Part shown: positions 50,106 through 59,098 of the stretch, piece after piece | Position numbering within the stretch: position 1 is the stretch's first letter | How the letters are laid out: each line of letters begins with the position of its first letter | From: Chromera velia | Lineage: Eukaryota > Sar > Chromeraceae | NCBI GenBank assembly: GCA_018398765.1 | Contig: JAHBMJ010003283.1 | Span: forward strand, 1-59,098 | Direction of reading: 5' to 3' | Length of the DNA: 59,098 nucleotides | Notes under the pieces: generated by a model | Told to the model about the DNA's origin: nothing | Database searches by the model: none | Seen by the model: only the letters and a program-made list of their open reading frames with translations | Made by a program: the position numbers and the translations under genes

Positions 50106-51140
50106 TAAACGACTGCGTGCTTGTGTGAGCGTGTGTGTGCGTGGGTGCAGAGGGTCTTTGACACTTTCTGGACGTCACAGGCCGGTGTGTCCCTCTTGTC
50201 CTTCGTTCTCTCTTCGGGCCTCCTGCCCTCTCCTCTTGTCTTCTCCAACAGCAGTCTGCCCTCTCTCATGGCAGACAACCTCGAGAAGCGAGTGCAGGCT
50301 CAGGCCGCACAAAGGAGGCAGCAGCGCGACCGTAGAAACAGAGAAAACGAGTCAGACGCTGCGCAGAGCGCCCCGCCTCAATCTGAGGGCATCGTGGAGG
50401 AAGGAGCAGACGGCGAGCTCACCAGCGCCATCTTGCAGTTGCTGGCTGCGTGGGGTGTGAGTTTTGTCAAGTATCACGAGCGGAGGCTGCCCCACGATAA
50501 GTCCCCTCCCTCTCGGTCTGCGTCACGGTTCCCCTTCGCTGCTCGGTTGTTGACCTCGGCCTTGCAGCTGATGAGCCTGAAGGGGGAAGAGAGTCAGATA
50601 AGGGGGCGAGGAGGAGAGAGAGGTGTGTGTGCGGAAGGAGAGGGAGCAGAAAGGGGGCAAGGGCCGGCGGAATGTGAAACGAATCATCTGTCAATGCAGC
50701 GGGAGGCCCTCGGGGCAGCAACGGCTCTTGTTCGGGGAATGTCTCTTGCTTCCTCGTGGAGCCCCATTCATCCTTCTCTCTCCCCGTCCCGTACCGTCGG
50801 GAGTTTCCCGTCTCCCTTTTCCTCCCCATCTCCGCCTTCTCCGCTCCATCAGTCGTTGACAGAAAAGGAGAAGGAGGCCGTGATGGGAAGAGTCCTAGAG
50901 AAAGCAGGGGACTCTCTCCTTCAGTGGGATGAGGCCGTATGTGGAACAGGAGGAGGAGGGAGGGGTGCATCTACTAGAAAAATCGGGGACGCCCTGCAAG
51001 ACACGAGGAAGGAGTTTGAGATCCTTATTGCAGAAATTCGCCGTCTAGCCCCAGTCGCTACGAGCCGTCTCCTTAGCTCGGCCCGCTTTCCCGGCTCTCG
51101 GCTGCAAAAGCGGGGTGGAACGGTCCGAGAGGACCCGTAA
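37466..51140 (+). CDS. ULK4: ULK4/RUNKEL-like protein kinase with ARM-like C-terminal region
   Basis: Nineteen exons with consistent phases give 2083 aa: 37466-37525, 37917-37994, 38188-38290, 38678-38715, 39160-39251, 39805-39857, 40418-40476, 41028-41079, 41496-41610, 42149-42452, 42816-43646, 43958-44029, 44227-44936, 45119-45317, 46010-46070, 46552-47167, 47469-47739, 48078-49625, 50151-51140. The kinase domain covers about residues 5-265. It opens YEDIGYGTYSTV and continues GRRRRTIEYVALK, which closely resembles plant RUNKEL and animal ULK4. Further matches are HPNVLKFHEY, EYCSGGD, HGDLRPKN (Asp122, Asn127), FDFG (Asp140), PAYLPPE, GDLWSFGCLLYE and HPFW. Lys33 and Glu46 sit at the VAIK and helix-C positions. 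Animal ULK4 is a pseudokinase that lacks several of these residues, so this copy may be active. Leu-rich helical blocks with low-complexity inserts fill residues 700-2083, consistent with the ARM/HEAT-like tail of the family but much longer than the animal protein (about 1275 aa). Family members act at cilia or microtubules. Confidence 0.88.
39357..39381. repeat. (TATC)n microsatellite in ULK4-like intron 5
   Basis: Short perfect TATC tetranucleotide run about 100 bp after the exon encoding the catalytic-loop HGDL. Confidence 0.85.
40899..41052 (+). repeat. Triplicated acceptor plus exon head in ULK4-like exon 8
   Basis: Three tandem copies of TTTGCAG followed by ATWTCCTCAGCAGCGTCGCC put candidate exon starts at 40907, 40968 and 41028 (spacing 61 and 60 bp). 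Only the last copy continues into the conserved PAYLPPE coding sequence. The first two copies run instead into T-runs at about 40931-40942 and 40993-41002. The exon head encodes ISSAASPAY in the kinase activation segment. Use of the middle acceptor stays open and in frame, adding 20 residues. Confidence 0.9.
45344..45642. repeat. (TC)n/(TTTC)n/(TG)n tract in ULK4-like intron 14
   Basis: A long sense-strand pyrimidine tract of TC, TTTC and TTCC blocks ends in a T-run and a TG run. It starts about 25 bp after the donor at 45318. Confidence 0.92.
45795..46004. repeat. (TTTC)n/(TTCG)n tract before ULK4-like exon 15
   Basis: TTTC repeats with TTCG interruptions run up to the acceptor at 46007-46009, so the tract doubles as the polypyrimidine stretch of that acceptor. 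Confidence 0.9.
49640..49700. repeat. (GACT)n, (GAAT)n and (GAGT)n short repeats in ULK4-like intron 18
   Basis: Short tetranucleotide runs follow one another shortly after the donor at 49626. Confidence 0.8.
50056..50104. repeat. (TG)n/(GA)n compound microsatellite in ULK4-like intron 18
   Basis: TG repeats pass into GA repeats about 45 bp before the acceptor of the last exon. Confidence 0.88.
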
Positions 51141-53898
51141 GAGCTGCCCAAGGAGACGAAAGGAGAGGGGGTGAGGGTATCCTTCTGAGACCGTCATGTG
51201 TCCCCACTTGGCCTCCTCTGATCTCTGTGATTCTCTCAGCATTGGGCGGAATCATGAATCAAGTCGCTTTACATAGTTGATACCAAGCCCTATTCAAAAC
51301 TTGAAGGCCTATTGTATCGACGTCAACATCAAGGTTTCTTTGTAGTTGAATCGCATAGAATCGCACGTGTATTTATGGTTGCATAAAGAACTTCAATTTC
51401 AAAGCCTGCCAGTGACCCGATTCTACTGATCATTACTGATCCTGATCAAGTTTACAGTTTACTTAGTTTAGTTTGATTTAGTTTGATTGGATTTGAGGCA
51501 ATTTTGAGCTTGAAGATCAGAGGTGTTCTCTGGACTTGAGTCTGCATCAAGAAAGGAACATACTTAATTCAAATTACAGATGGTCCATAAACTATGTCAT
51601 ACTATTAGACTATCGAGTAAACTAGAGATTTCAAAAAAAATTAAGAGAAAAAATTAAGAATCTTATATACTAGCTAGCTAGCTTGTATACATATTTTAAG
51701 CCTAGCTTTCAGCGTTGTTCTAAGCGTTGTTACTGTTTTATATTAGCAACTTTAGACAAGAAGAGACAAAAAAAAAAAACAGGGTACTAGACAGGGTATT
51801 AACCAAATGAGCCTTCTCTGCATGTATGTTTACAATATGTTGGTATGTTTTTTTCAAAAATTTTGGTAGTAATTTAGCTCTCAATTTTTATGGGGGGAAA
51901 CTGTATTAGAGGTGACCTCATGTGATCTCCGTCGATTCTCCAATCATATAAGACTTGTGCAGTGCCGTATAACTATAGGCCACATATATATACATATTAT
52001 TATACAAACCTCTTACAAAGAGTTAAACTAAGTTAAACTTATACTTATGCTCGAAGTAGAAGTGCATGTATCTTAGTAGTAGGCATGTATGAGAATTAAC
52101 TGAACGCTTAACACATTTGGTTAACTTTCAACGTTGGCTTGCTGTTCCAGGAGGAGACAATGAAGGCCATCAGATTGAGACACAGTCCAATCATTTGCCA
52201 CATACATCACACGTACACGTGACGTGGCGCGTATATGCATCCAGATTGAATCAATGCCGGCATACAGACTATCATGGACATCGTCATCCCATTGACTCCA
52301 CACCCGTCCAGATGCGTATCAGATTGACCGTACAAACCAATCAGATCAGGCCCCATTGCTGCATCCCCAACAGCACATGCCCCGTTACTGTAGAATAAAT
52401 AATCAGGGAAGCAACAGATCCTGTCTCGACCTCAATGTGTGCTCTCTTCTGTCATACCTCACTTTCTGCACTTATTTCTATCTGTCTGCGTGTCTGTTTT
52501 TGTCTGTCTCTCAGTTTGTCTGTCTGTCTGTCTGTCCGTCCGTTCGTCCGTCCGTCTGACCGTCTGTCTGTCTGTCTCTGCGATACAAATTTTATTCTTC
52601 TGGCACAGCCCGCTGACTGCATCTCAAAGTTGCGACGCCCACCCCACAGGCTGGAAGCCGGGCAGGCAAGTAGAGAGACGGGCAGAGGAAGAGAGAGACA
52701 AACACAGGGGCATAGCAGCTGATGGATGGATGCAATTAAGGAAAGGAAGAAATCCGGCCGTCCCTCCCACAAGAAGGACAACAAACCTCCACCCACCGCA
52801 TGCAGCCTTCACAACCTTTCCCAGCCCAGCAAACTGAAGGCAGATCGAGAGAGCAAAGGAAAACTGGATCAATTCCTTCTTTCTCTTCCTGCATGGATTC
52901 ACCATGCACGTATCCGTACAGGCGGGCAGGCAGGATCCAGGCGGCTTTCCCTTCTCTTCGCCTCACCCCCCTTCCCCCACCGGAGTTGACCTCCCACCCG
53001 CAGTCCGCCTCCCGTACCCTCCATGAACTCTCTTCGATCTGCTGCGCCTTCCTCCTTCTGCCGCTCCCTCCATCCACTCATCAGTCACATCGTGCCGTTG
53101 GAGGCCGGGGCCGGGACGCTGCAGCGAACGTTTCAATACATTGACGACGCACGCGTTTGCGTTAGCTCAGCCACACAGGGACGTGAATTTGAATGTGTCG
53201 AAAATCAAGAAAGCGAACGATCAATCAATCTATTGGTCGATGGGCCAAAGAACCCACAAATTTGTCATCGAATCAATCATCCAATCACAACTGTATCTGC
53301 CATTCTATCTCAATCAATCAGTCATGCAACCAGCGAGTCAGTCAGCGTCAATCGATCTGCTTTTGTGCCTGTCTTCTCCTTCTTCTCTTCTCAGATGCCT
53401 CCCTATGCATACACATACACTAATAAATGCAGCGCGCGTGCGCGCGGACCGAACCCACAAGTCGTCCTTGATCGGAAATCTGAAAGAAAGATCAAATGGA
53501 GACGAACGGGTCCCGAGAGTGCATCACCGCCCGGTTCTTTTTCCGTCTGCCGTTCTGTTTCTTTCCGGCAATGACAGAAACTCCGGCGCGGTTTTTGACC
53601 TTGACGCACCCGCAAGACAGCCGATTAATCGAACGGCTTTGACTTCAAATTGAAGGAAGAAAAGTGATTGAGTTCTTCCTCACCGTACAGAGACTAAGAC
53701 AGAAACTCTGCAGGGACTTGTTCTCTCGAATTTCCTTCAACCTCCGTCGAATTCCACAAGACCTTCCGTTTGAGGAGAGGAAAGGAAAGGAAAGAAAGGA
53801 GAATGCATTGAGTGGGCAGATAAGGAAGGCAAAAAAAAGGCCAACAACGCCACTTCCTCCCTCCCATCCCTCTTCGCTCCCTTTCCTGTCATGCACCG

Positions 53899-53928
53899 AC
53901 TGACTGACTGACTGACTGACTGACTGAC
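53899..53928. repeat. (GACT)n microsatellite
   Basis: Perfect GACT tetranucleotide run. Read on the minus strand it forms consecutive GTCAGT sequences, that is, repeated donor-like sites. Confidence 0.9.
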
Positions 53929-54478
53929 TTTGGTGTTCCTGGAGAGGTCAAACAGGGCTCACTCTCGACAGAGAGGCCCCCCAATATTAGCTGTCGCTTT
54001 CCCTTCTCCTGTCCCTGAGAGATTGAAAAGAAAAGCGAAGAGACAAAATCACTGTCAGTAATCATTCGAGAAAATTTTCAAAATTATGATCGATCCAACC
54101 GACTGATCCTCACGTACTGTCCGTCTGTCTGTCCTCACCCCCTCGAGAACAAACGGGCCACGGGGAACACGAAGAAGAAGAGGAAGAACAAGAAGGAAGA
54201 AGACCCAAAGGCATCAATCAAATGACTAGAGGGGAGAGCGACACTGAGAGAGAGACAGGAGGAGCGAGAAAACAAATCTCATTTTGGGAACCCAGAGAAA
54301 CCCCACCATAAATCGGGGAACGAAAAGGGGACGAATTGGCAGCCACTGCGGTACAGACAGACAGACTGTATGTTTCTTCTTCTCCCTTCTTTTCTTCATA
54401 CATGCATGCATGCATACATACTTACATATACACAGAAAGAAAAAAAGATAGAGAGATCCAGATAGAGCGGCAATGCAC

Positions 54479-54527
54479 ACCACCACCACCACATACACAC
54501 ACACACACACACACACATAAGTACACG

Positions 54528-54564
<37 letters not shown>

Positions 54565-54566
54565 GT

Positions 54567-54612
<46 letters not shown>
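54479..54612. repeat. (CA)n microsatellite after exon 2 of the minus-strand gene
   Basis: Long CA runs broken by GCACG and AAGTACACG on the + strand, so TG-rich on the sense strand. The tract starts 6 bp beyond the donor at 54618-54617. Confidence 0.92.
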
Positions 54613-54614
<2 letters not shown>

Positions 54615-54618
54615 CCAC

Positions 54619-56174
54619 CTGCAAGCCCAACACATCGATCTCCATCTCACAGTCCGCAAAGTTGGAAAGGTCAAGAGTGTGATCGAAGTCGAACGCGATG
54701 TACGTCAGACGTCGCACAGCAGCCACCGAAACCTTCCCATCCGCCCCAAGGCGAAATTGGACTTTCCACAATTTTTCCCGAAGCTTCAACGGAGACCCTC
54801 CTGCGTCCACCGCTGTCTGCGGGACGTCCTCCACCACATCGTCCATAGAGTGGCGGAACATAACGTTCCCTGCAGACACCGCCTTCCCCGCACTCTTCAC
54901 TAACACTTCCACTGGGCGGCGGAAGATCACCGGCCCGGCACCCTCGAAGACCTCGACCTGCGTGGGGTCCTTTCCCGAGACATAGAAGGAGTCCAGGGAC
55001 TCCTGGGGACTCTGCACACCGAACACAACGTCTGCAACGCGCTCTCCTTGGAGAGTGTCTCCACCCTCCCCCAGGGACTCTTTGCCTCCGTTCGTGTCCG
55101 TCAGACTTGTGCCGGTCCTATGAGATAGGGATGGAGGGAGGGATGGCAAAGCGAGGAAGAAAGGCTGAGCTTGGAAACAAAAAGAAGAAAAATGCAGACC
55201 GAAGAGCAGATCGTCGTGGACATGCAAAACGAAATCTCTGACGAGGAGCCGACAGGCGGAACGAAGTAGGGCTAGCAAGCATGAAAAGGGACAAACATAT
55301 AGGAAAATGGGATCGGAGACAAAGAACAGACAAAACAAGGGGAGCTGAGAAGGGAGAAAAGGGGGAAACAGACAAGAATTTTCTGACTGCTTTCTGTATG
55401 CGTGCTGCATGACAGCGGTCTGACCCACCCACCCACCCATTCACTAACTCACTTTCTGTGGACCCGAATGTGCAAAGCGGCGTAGAAGTCCGGCGCCAAA
55501 GCCCCCTCAGGCTCCGGCACCACCGTCACGAATGTGCCAGAGACAAACATCTCTCCCGCTTTTGCAACTTCCTCTACAGAGATATGACCTCCCTTTTTGC
55601 CAAACAAGGGAGTCAGAGGGGAGGGACCTGAAAGAAACTTGACACCCGGGCCCGGAAAACCGGAATCGTAGGTCGGCGTCACAACGGCCAGGGGGTGCGT
55701 ACTCTGACAGTCAAGCTCCCGAGTCACAATCGCTGTTTTGCCCACGGACCAGATCACATCCTTCGCCGAGCTAGATGGGAGGGGATTGCGCACAGCAGAG
55801 TCGAATGGGGTGATCCCCCCGTTCATTTTCAATTTCGATGCGTTGGAAGTTGTGACACCATCTGGACACGGAAGGTCGGTGCCAAACTGGGCCTTCCACT
55901 TCGCACAGGCTGCAGGATCACTGGAGCAAGGGAGGTCTCCCTCCTTCTCTCCAAGCTTTTCTTTTTCTGTCTGTACAGACACTTTTCGTATGCGGTTTTG
56001 ATCTTGGGCAAGACTGCTGACACTGGGACTGAGTTTGCTCTTTGCCGTGGCCAGCGGTCTGTTCTTCTTTCGACGTACTCCTTCCACGTTATTATCGTGG
56101 GGGAGCTGGATCGGTTGTACGATCCAGGCACATAGTAACAACACCAGAAAAGACAGAAGGAAACAGACACCCAT
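54619..56174 (-). CDS. Membrane-anchored or secreted protein of unknown family (3' end not resolved)
   Basis: Two minus-strand exons are supported, 56174-55453 and 55117-54619, with GT/AG ends and matching phase (2 to 1), giving 406 residues before a further donor at 54618. I do not recognise the family. The N-terminus, [19 protein letters not shown], is a clear signal peptide or signal anchor, so the rest should be lumenal or extracellular. A basic Lys/Arg/Ser stretch follows. Residues near 100 carry a Cys pattern with [14 protein letters not shown] and then DLPCPDG. The second exon reads like beta-rich sequence with [10 protein letters not shown], which is not a convincing HAD-phosphatase motif in this context. 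The ATG at 56174 was chosen because it immediately precedes the hydrophobic segment; an in-frame ATG exists at 56249. The terminal exon or exons lie below 54619. The gene is divergent from the one starting at 57207. Confidence 0.62.
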
Positions 56175-57206
56175 TTTTTGTGCAGACTGGTATATCCCCG
56201 TCTCTCTTGTTGCGCGGGGACCTACTCCCCGTGCGGCGGATGGTCTCAAAAGTCCACAGCTGCAGTGGGTGGAACAAGATCACGGTGGCTTCAGACTGGC
56301 CTTGTCTTTCACCCCAGTACCATTCTTCTTCTGTAGGGGGCGGTTCTTGCACCCGTCTCGTTTCTCGGCTCCTTGATGGATACGACTGGCCAGTCAATTA
56401 ATTGCTCAGACGCATCGATCAGTGCGCAAGTGACTCTGCCTCATTCATTTGGTAAGACACGTATACACACATGTGTGGAGTTCCTTGCCCCCGAGAAATC
56501 ACAAGAGCTAGCTATCAGAAGAAAACGTGTCAGACATGTGTCACACAATGTCACACATCCCCATCATTCCCCATCACATCCACGGCCCATATCGGCCCAT
56601 TGAACATCGGGGGAGGTGCGCGCGATGCATGTGCGAGCGTGACATATTGCAACCATGCATGCGCGCGCATCGCGCGGGCTCCGCGGGCTCGCACGGAGTC
56701 AATTAAAAAATCTTGCAACAATGCAACACGCGCGTATAGCACGTACATACAGCCACGTACGTATACATTGAAGCAGGTATATATACGCACATCGATGCTG
56801 AATTAATGCATGCATATTGCATCGATCTGTGAATATGTACAGTAATTATATTCATATGTACTTGTATACATGCATACAGCTATGAATTGTGATTAATACT
56901 GCGCACCCGCGGTGACTATCGTGCTTCATTGCAAGGCCGGTCTTCTTCATATGTACTGCGTACATTGTATACGCTGACAACAGAGACGAAGTTAGACTCC
57001 AAAAGTCATGTTTCAGCGTCCTCTGTGGAGGCCTTCTCGCTCGATCACGTCCATGTACAGATGTGAAAACCATTTGACTTTCGCAAAGGCCAGTCAGGAA
57101 ATTCAGGAGGCTAGAAGGGACAGTAATTGAACACAGCTAGGTGAGGGGACGGACAGGAAGGGGGCTTCTCTTCTTTGTTCAACTCTGTGAACTGAGGAGA
57201 GGAACC
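56175..57206. promoter_or_regulatory. Divergent AT-rich spacer with CpG-rich patch and TGCATGCA sites
   Basis: About 1.03 kb lies between two divergent putative start codons. Most of 56400-57070 is AT-rich. A CpG-dense patch at about 56613-56697 contains CATGCATGCGCGCGCATCGC. TGCATGCA or close variants occur near 56655 and 56807. This octamer is a known target of an ApiAP2-type factor in Plasmodium; relevance here is only suggested. No long open frame of interest is present. Confidence 0.45.
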
Positions 57207-57673
57207 ATGAAACGCAACCCTTTCGTGGTCAGGGAGGTTCTCCAGGAAATTGGAGGAGGCGCAGGCTTCCAGGTGGGGCGATGGCCGGAGAAACCAAGGA
57301 GGAGAGGGATGAACGATGACTTGCGGGGGGATTATCTCAGTAATATGATTGATGCGTAGTTTTTTTCGATCTCTTCTGCCAACAACCAGCATGAATAGAG
57401 TGACCGAGAATGGAAACATATTTTCTCGCTCGGTGTCTTGCTTTTTCTGCCTTCGACTCGCAAACAAGCTAAACTTTAATTCTGTAGATCCCTTTGCTTA
57501 CACATGCACGTGGATCCATTCCAAACAAGTTTGCACACTGTGCAGTCTGTTCGCTGTTGGTCGATCTGCCTTTGCTCCTTGTTCTTTTGTTTCTGATCAC
57601 ATGTAGCAGCACTGCTTAAACTGCCATTCTTTTCGAGACATTTTTTTCCGTGTGTCAACATGAATGCTGTATG

Positions 57674-57711
<38 letters not shown>

Positions 57712-59083
57712 TACGGCATGAATGCGAGAATGCAGGTCACAGTCGGAGCACTCCGTCAAGTGACCTTTCCGGGTGTGCGTAGCCCGAGAGGCCGTCCTCT
57801 ATGCGTGGTGCTTTGGCTGCCCGGGGAGAACCCTTTGGAGGTTTTTGGAACCTCATTCGGGTCCCCATACGATCCGAGGCTGGGTCAGCGTGTGTCCGCC
57901 CCTGTGAATTCGCGGCCTGCAGTGCCTCTGAAGTCCCAACTGAAAGCTCCGAAAGCATTGGGAGCCGGATTGGATGTTTTGAAGGACGCGTTGGAAAAGA
58001 AAATAGAAGATCAGACAGAGGGCGGGGGGGGGAAGAGGGTGAACCAGATGTCGATGGGGGGAGAAGAGAGGGGATTGGTCGGGGGGGATGATGCTGAAAT
58101 TGATCAAGTTTTAGACGTGGCTGTAGATGGTTCGGCTTTTCTGGCGCATTTTCGGAAACTGGCTCGATCTCAGGAGATGGGTCTGGAGAATACCGAGGAG
58201 TCTGGTTTGGCGGCTGCTGATGCGTACAGCTACGAGGAAACGCGAGGACCCCTGGGGGTGATTGAGAAACACGTCGGCAGCTCCTCTTGGCTCAGACCTT
58301 CTGAGCCTGTTCTATTTGTCTCTGTGATTCTGCTGGAGACTTCGTGGGGCGCTCTCAGGGGTGAGTGTAGTGGGGGGAGAGGAGGGGGGGAGAGGGCAAA
58401 TGCAGAGAGCGTGAGAGAGGAGTCAGCGGTAGAGTAAATAGAAGGGGCTGTCTGGAGTGAGAGTGCGAGTGAGTGAGTGAGTGAGTGAGTGACTAAGAGG
58501 GTGAGTAAAAGTCAAAGATCGAGCGTGTCACGAAGCAATTCAATTGCTCTGTTGCTCGATCAGTGTATTACGCGATGAAAGGGAAGCGGGTACCAGGGGG
58601 TGGGACGAAGTGGAACGCAAGGAAAGGAACGATCGATCTTTTTTTTTTGGAACATACATAAATTCGGATGGTTGATGGTTTGTTTGATTTTCCTTCGCAC
58701 AGTTCCCGACGTTTGAATGACGTCAGAGGACGGTTACACGCAGAAATTCGTCTCCCCGAATGACCGGATTTTTAGGGGGCGTGGACGAGGACGGCGAGAT
58801 AGAGCAGAATAAAATTGTATTCACAGCATCAGTCGTTCGTTTTGTCATCAATAGAAGTTTTTCTACGTTTGTTCACACTCCCTTCCTCTCTGTGTTTTTG
58901 TCTCCAGAGTGGAATCGTTCGCTTGATTCAGCCTCTGGGCCGAGGAGTCGCCTGCCCGCCCGGGTGATTGCGACAGCCCCAGTGGACTTGGTGGGCTTCC
59001 TCATGCCTGAGGGGGGACTGACAGACCCGGGGCTGGAATTCCGGTCGGAAGGAAGAAGGTTCTCTGACCTGGTGCTCCAACAG
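57207..59083 (+). CDS. Unrecognised protein, 5' portion (gene continues beyond window)
   Basis: Three exons with consistent phases, 57207-57272, 57736-58360 and 58908-59083, give 289 residues and end at a GTAGGC donor, so the gene runs off the right edge. Exon 1 starts MKRNPFVVREVLQE. Exon 2 reads like the start of a beta-sandwich (VTVGALRQVTF, then RPLCVVLWLPGENPLEVFG), followed by a Lys/Glu/Gly-rich linker and a second hydrophobic stretch (PVLFVSVILLE). Exon 3 gives RLPARVIATAPVDLVGFL. I considered a C2-like or nephrocystin-type ciliary protein but could not match it to a family. The ATG at 57207 is preceded by an AT-rich spacer and has no upstream in-frame extension that I trust. Confidence 0.6.
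57683..57710. repeat. (TA)n microsatellite before exon 2 of the right-end gene
   Basis: Short TACA then perfect TA run about 25 bp before the acceptor at 57733-57735. Confidence 0.88.
58440..58907. other. Intron 2 of the right-end gene
   Basis: After the coding exon ending at 58360 the frame stays open for a short distance and then stops. The stretch holds a GAGT run near 58464-58492 and otherwise non-repetitive sequence. The intron ends with a TCTCCAG acceptor at 58901-58907. Confidence 0.55.
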
Positions 59084-59098
59084 GTAGGCACGGGGGGG

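Larger units (their letters stand above)
51141..54618. other. Spacer and unresolved region between ULK4-like gene and minus-strand gene
   Basis: About 51250-52140 is AT-rich, free of pyrimidine tracts, and lies just past the stop of the kinase gene. From about 52430 on, composition returns to intron-like, with TCTG repeats near 52505-52580. A possible minus-strand exon at 54014-53929 begins after a clean acceptor, is open for 86 bases and ends at a GTCAGT donor; I cannot tie it firmly to a gene. The 3' end of the minus-strand gene probably lies in this stretch, but no terminal exon could be chosen. Confidence 0.45.

Noticed and set aside
54674-54720. [10 protein letters not shown] as a HAD-phosphatase motif I
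   Set aside because: The HAD motif needs a second Asp in DxDxT/V context inside a Rossmann-like fold. Here the surroundings are beta-rich and no later HAD motif is seen.
54226-55440. Single continuous 404-residue minus-strand frame
   Set aside because: Its ends are intron and CA-repeat translation. Only the central part is coding, as the exon 55117-54619.
1-59098. tRNA, rRNA or other structured RNA genes
   Set aside because: I saw no cloverleaf-compatible segment with the usual A- and B-box bases and no recognisable rRNA sequence. A covariance-model scan would be needed to exclude small RNAs.

Overview
The window is nuclear DNA of a unicellular eukaryote. It carries six intron-rich protein-coding genes, no rRNA, tRNA or prokaryotic-type features, and many microsatellites. 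The gene content (AP-2 alpha adaptin, CFAP99-like, ULK4/RUNKEL-like kinase, tandem CCCH zinc finger), the short exons between long pyrimidine-rich introns and the near-uniform TGCAG acceptors suggest a flagellated alveolate-type alga. A chromerid such as Chromera velia is my best guess; this is inference, not proof. I built the exon models by hand from reading frame, GT/AG sites, phase agreement and remembered family sequences.

Layout. 1-4393: no convincing gene, alternating purine- and pyrimidine-rich blocks. 4394-8049 (-): tandem CCCH zinc-finger protein, 4 exons, 618 aa. 8050-9208: divergent spacer. 9209-26608 (+): alpha subunit of the AP-2 clathrin adaptor, about 25 exons over 17.4 kb. 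It is interrupted by a 26-copy 55/67-bp array that repeats an acceptor plus the head of one exon, by a one-base assembly join, and by a 72-bp gap in the acidic hinge. 26609-28114: spacer with an AT-rich core. 28115-36257 (+): CFAP99-like ciliary coiled-coil protein, 16 exons, 807 aa. 36258-37465: AT-rich spacer with a GC-rich insert. 37466-51140 (+): ULK4/RUNKEL-like kinase with a very long ARM-like C-terminal part, 19 exons, 2083 aa. 51141-54618: spacer plus unresolved sequence. 54619-56174 (-): membrane-anchored or secreted protein of unknown family, two supported exons. 56175-57206: AT-rich divergent spacer. 57207-59083 (+): 5' part of an unrecognised gene that runs off the window.

Functional links. 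CFAP99 and ULK4 homologues are both tied to cilia or microtubules in other organisms and lie head-to-tail here. AP-2 alpha serves endocytosis, and the CCCH protein is a probable RNA-binding regulator. There are two divergent gene pairs (CCCH/AP-2 alpha, and unknown minus/unknown plus). The most striking signal is that two unrelated genes (AP-2 alpha and ULK4) each carry tandem copies of a 3' splice site together with the first bases of its exon. In ULK4 one extra acceptor would insert 20 residues in frame into the kinase activation segment.
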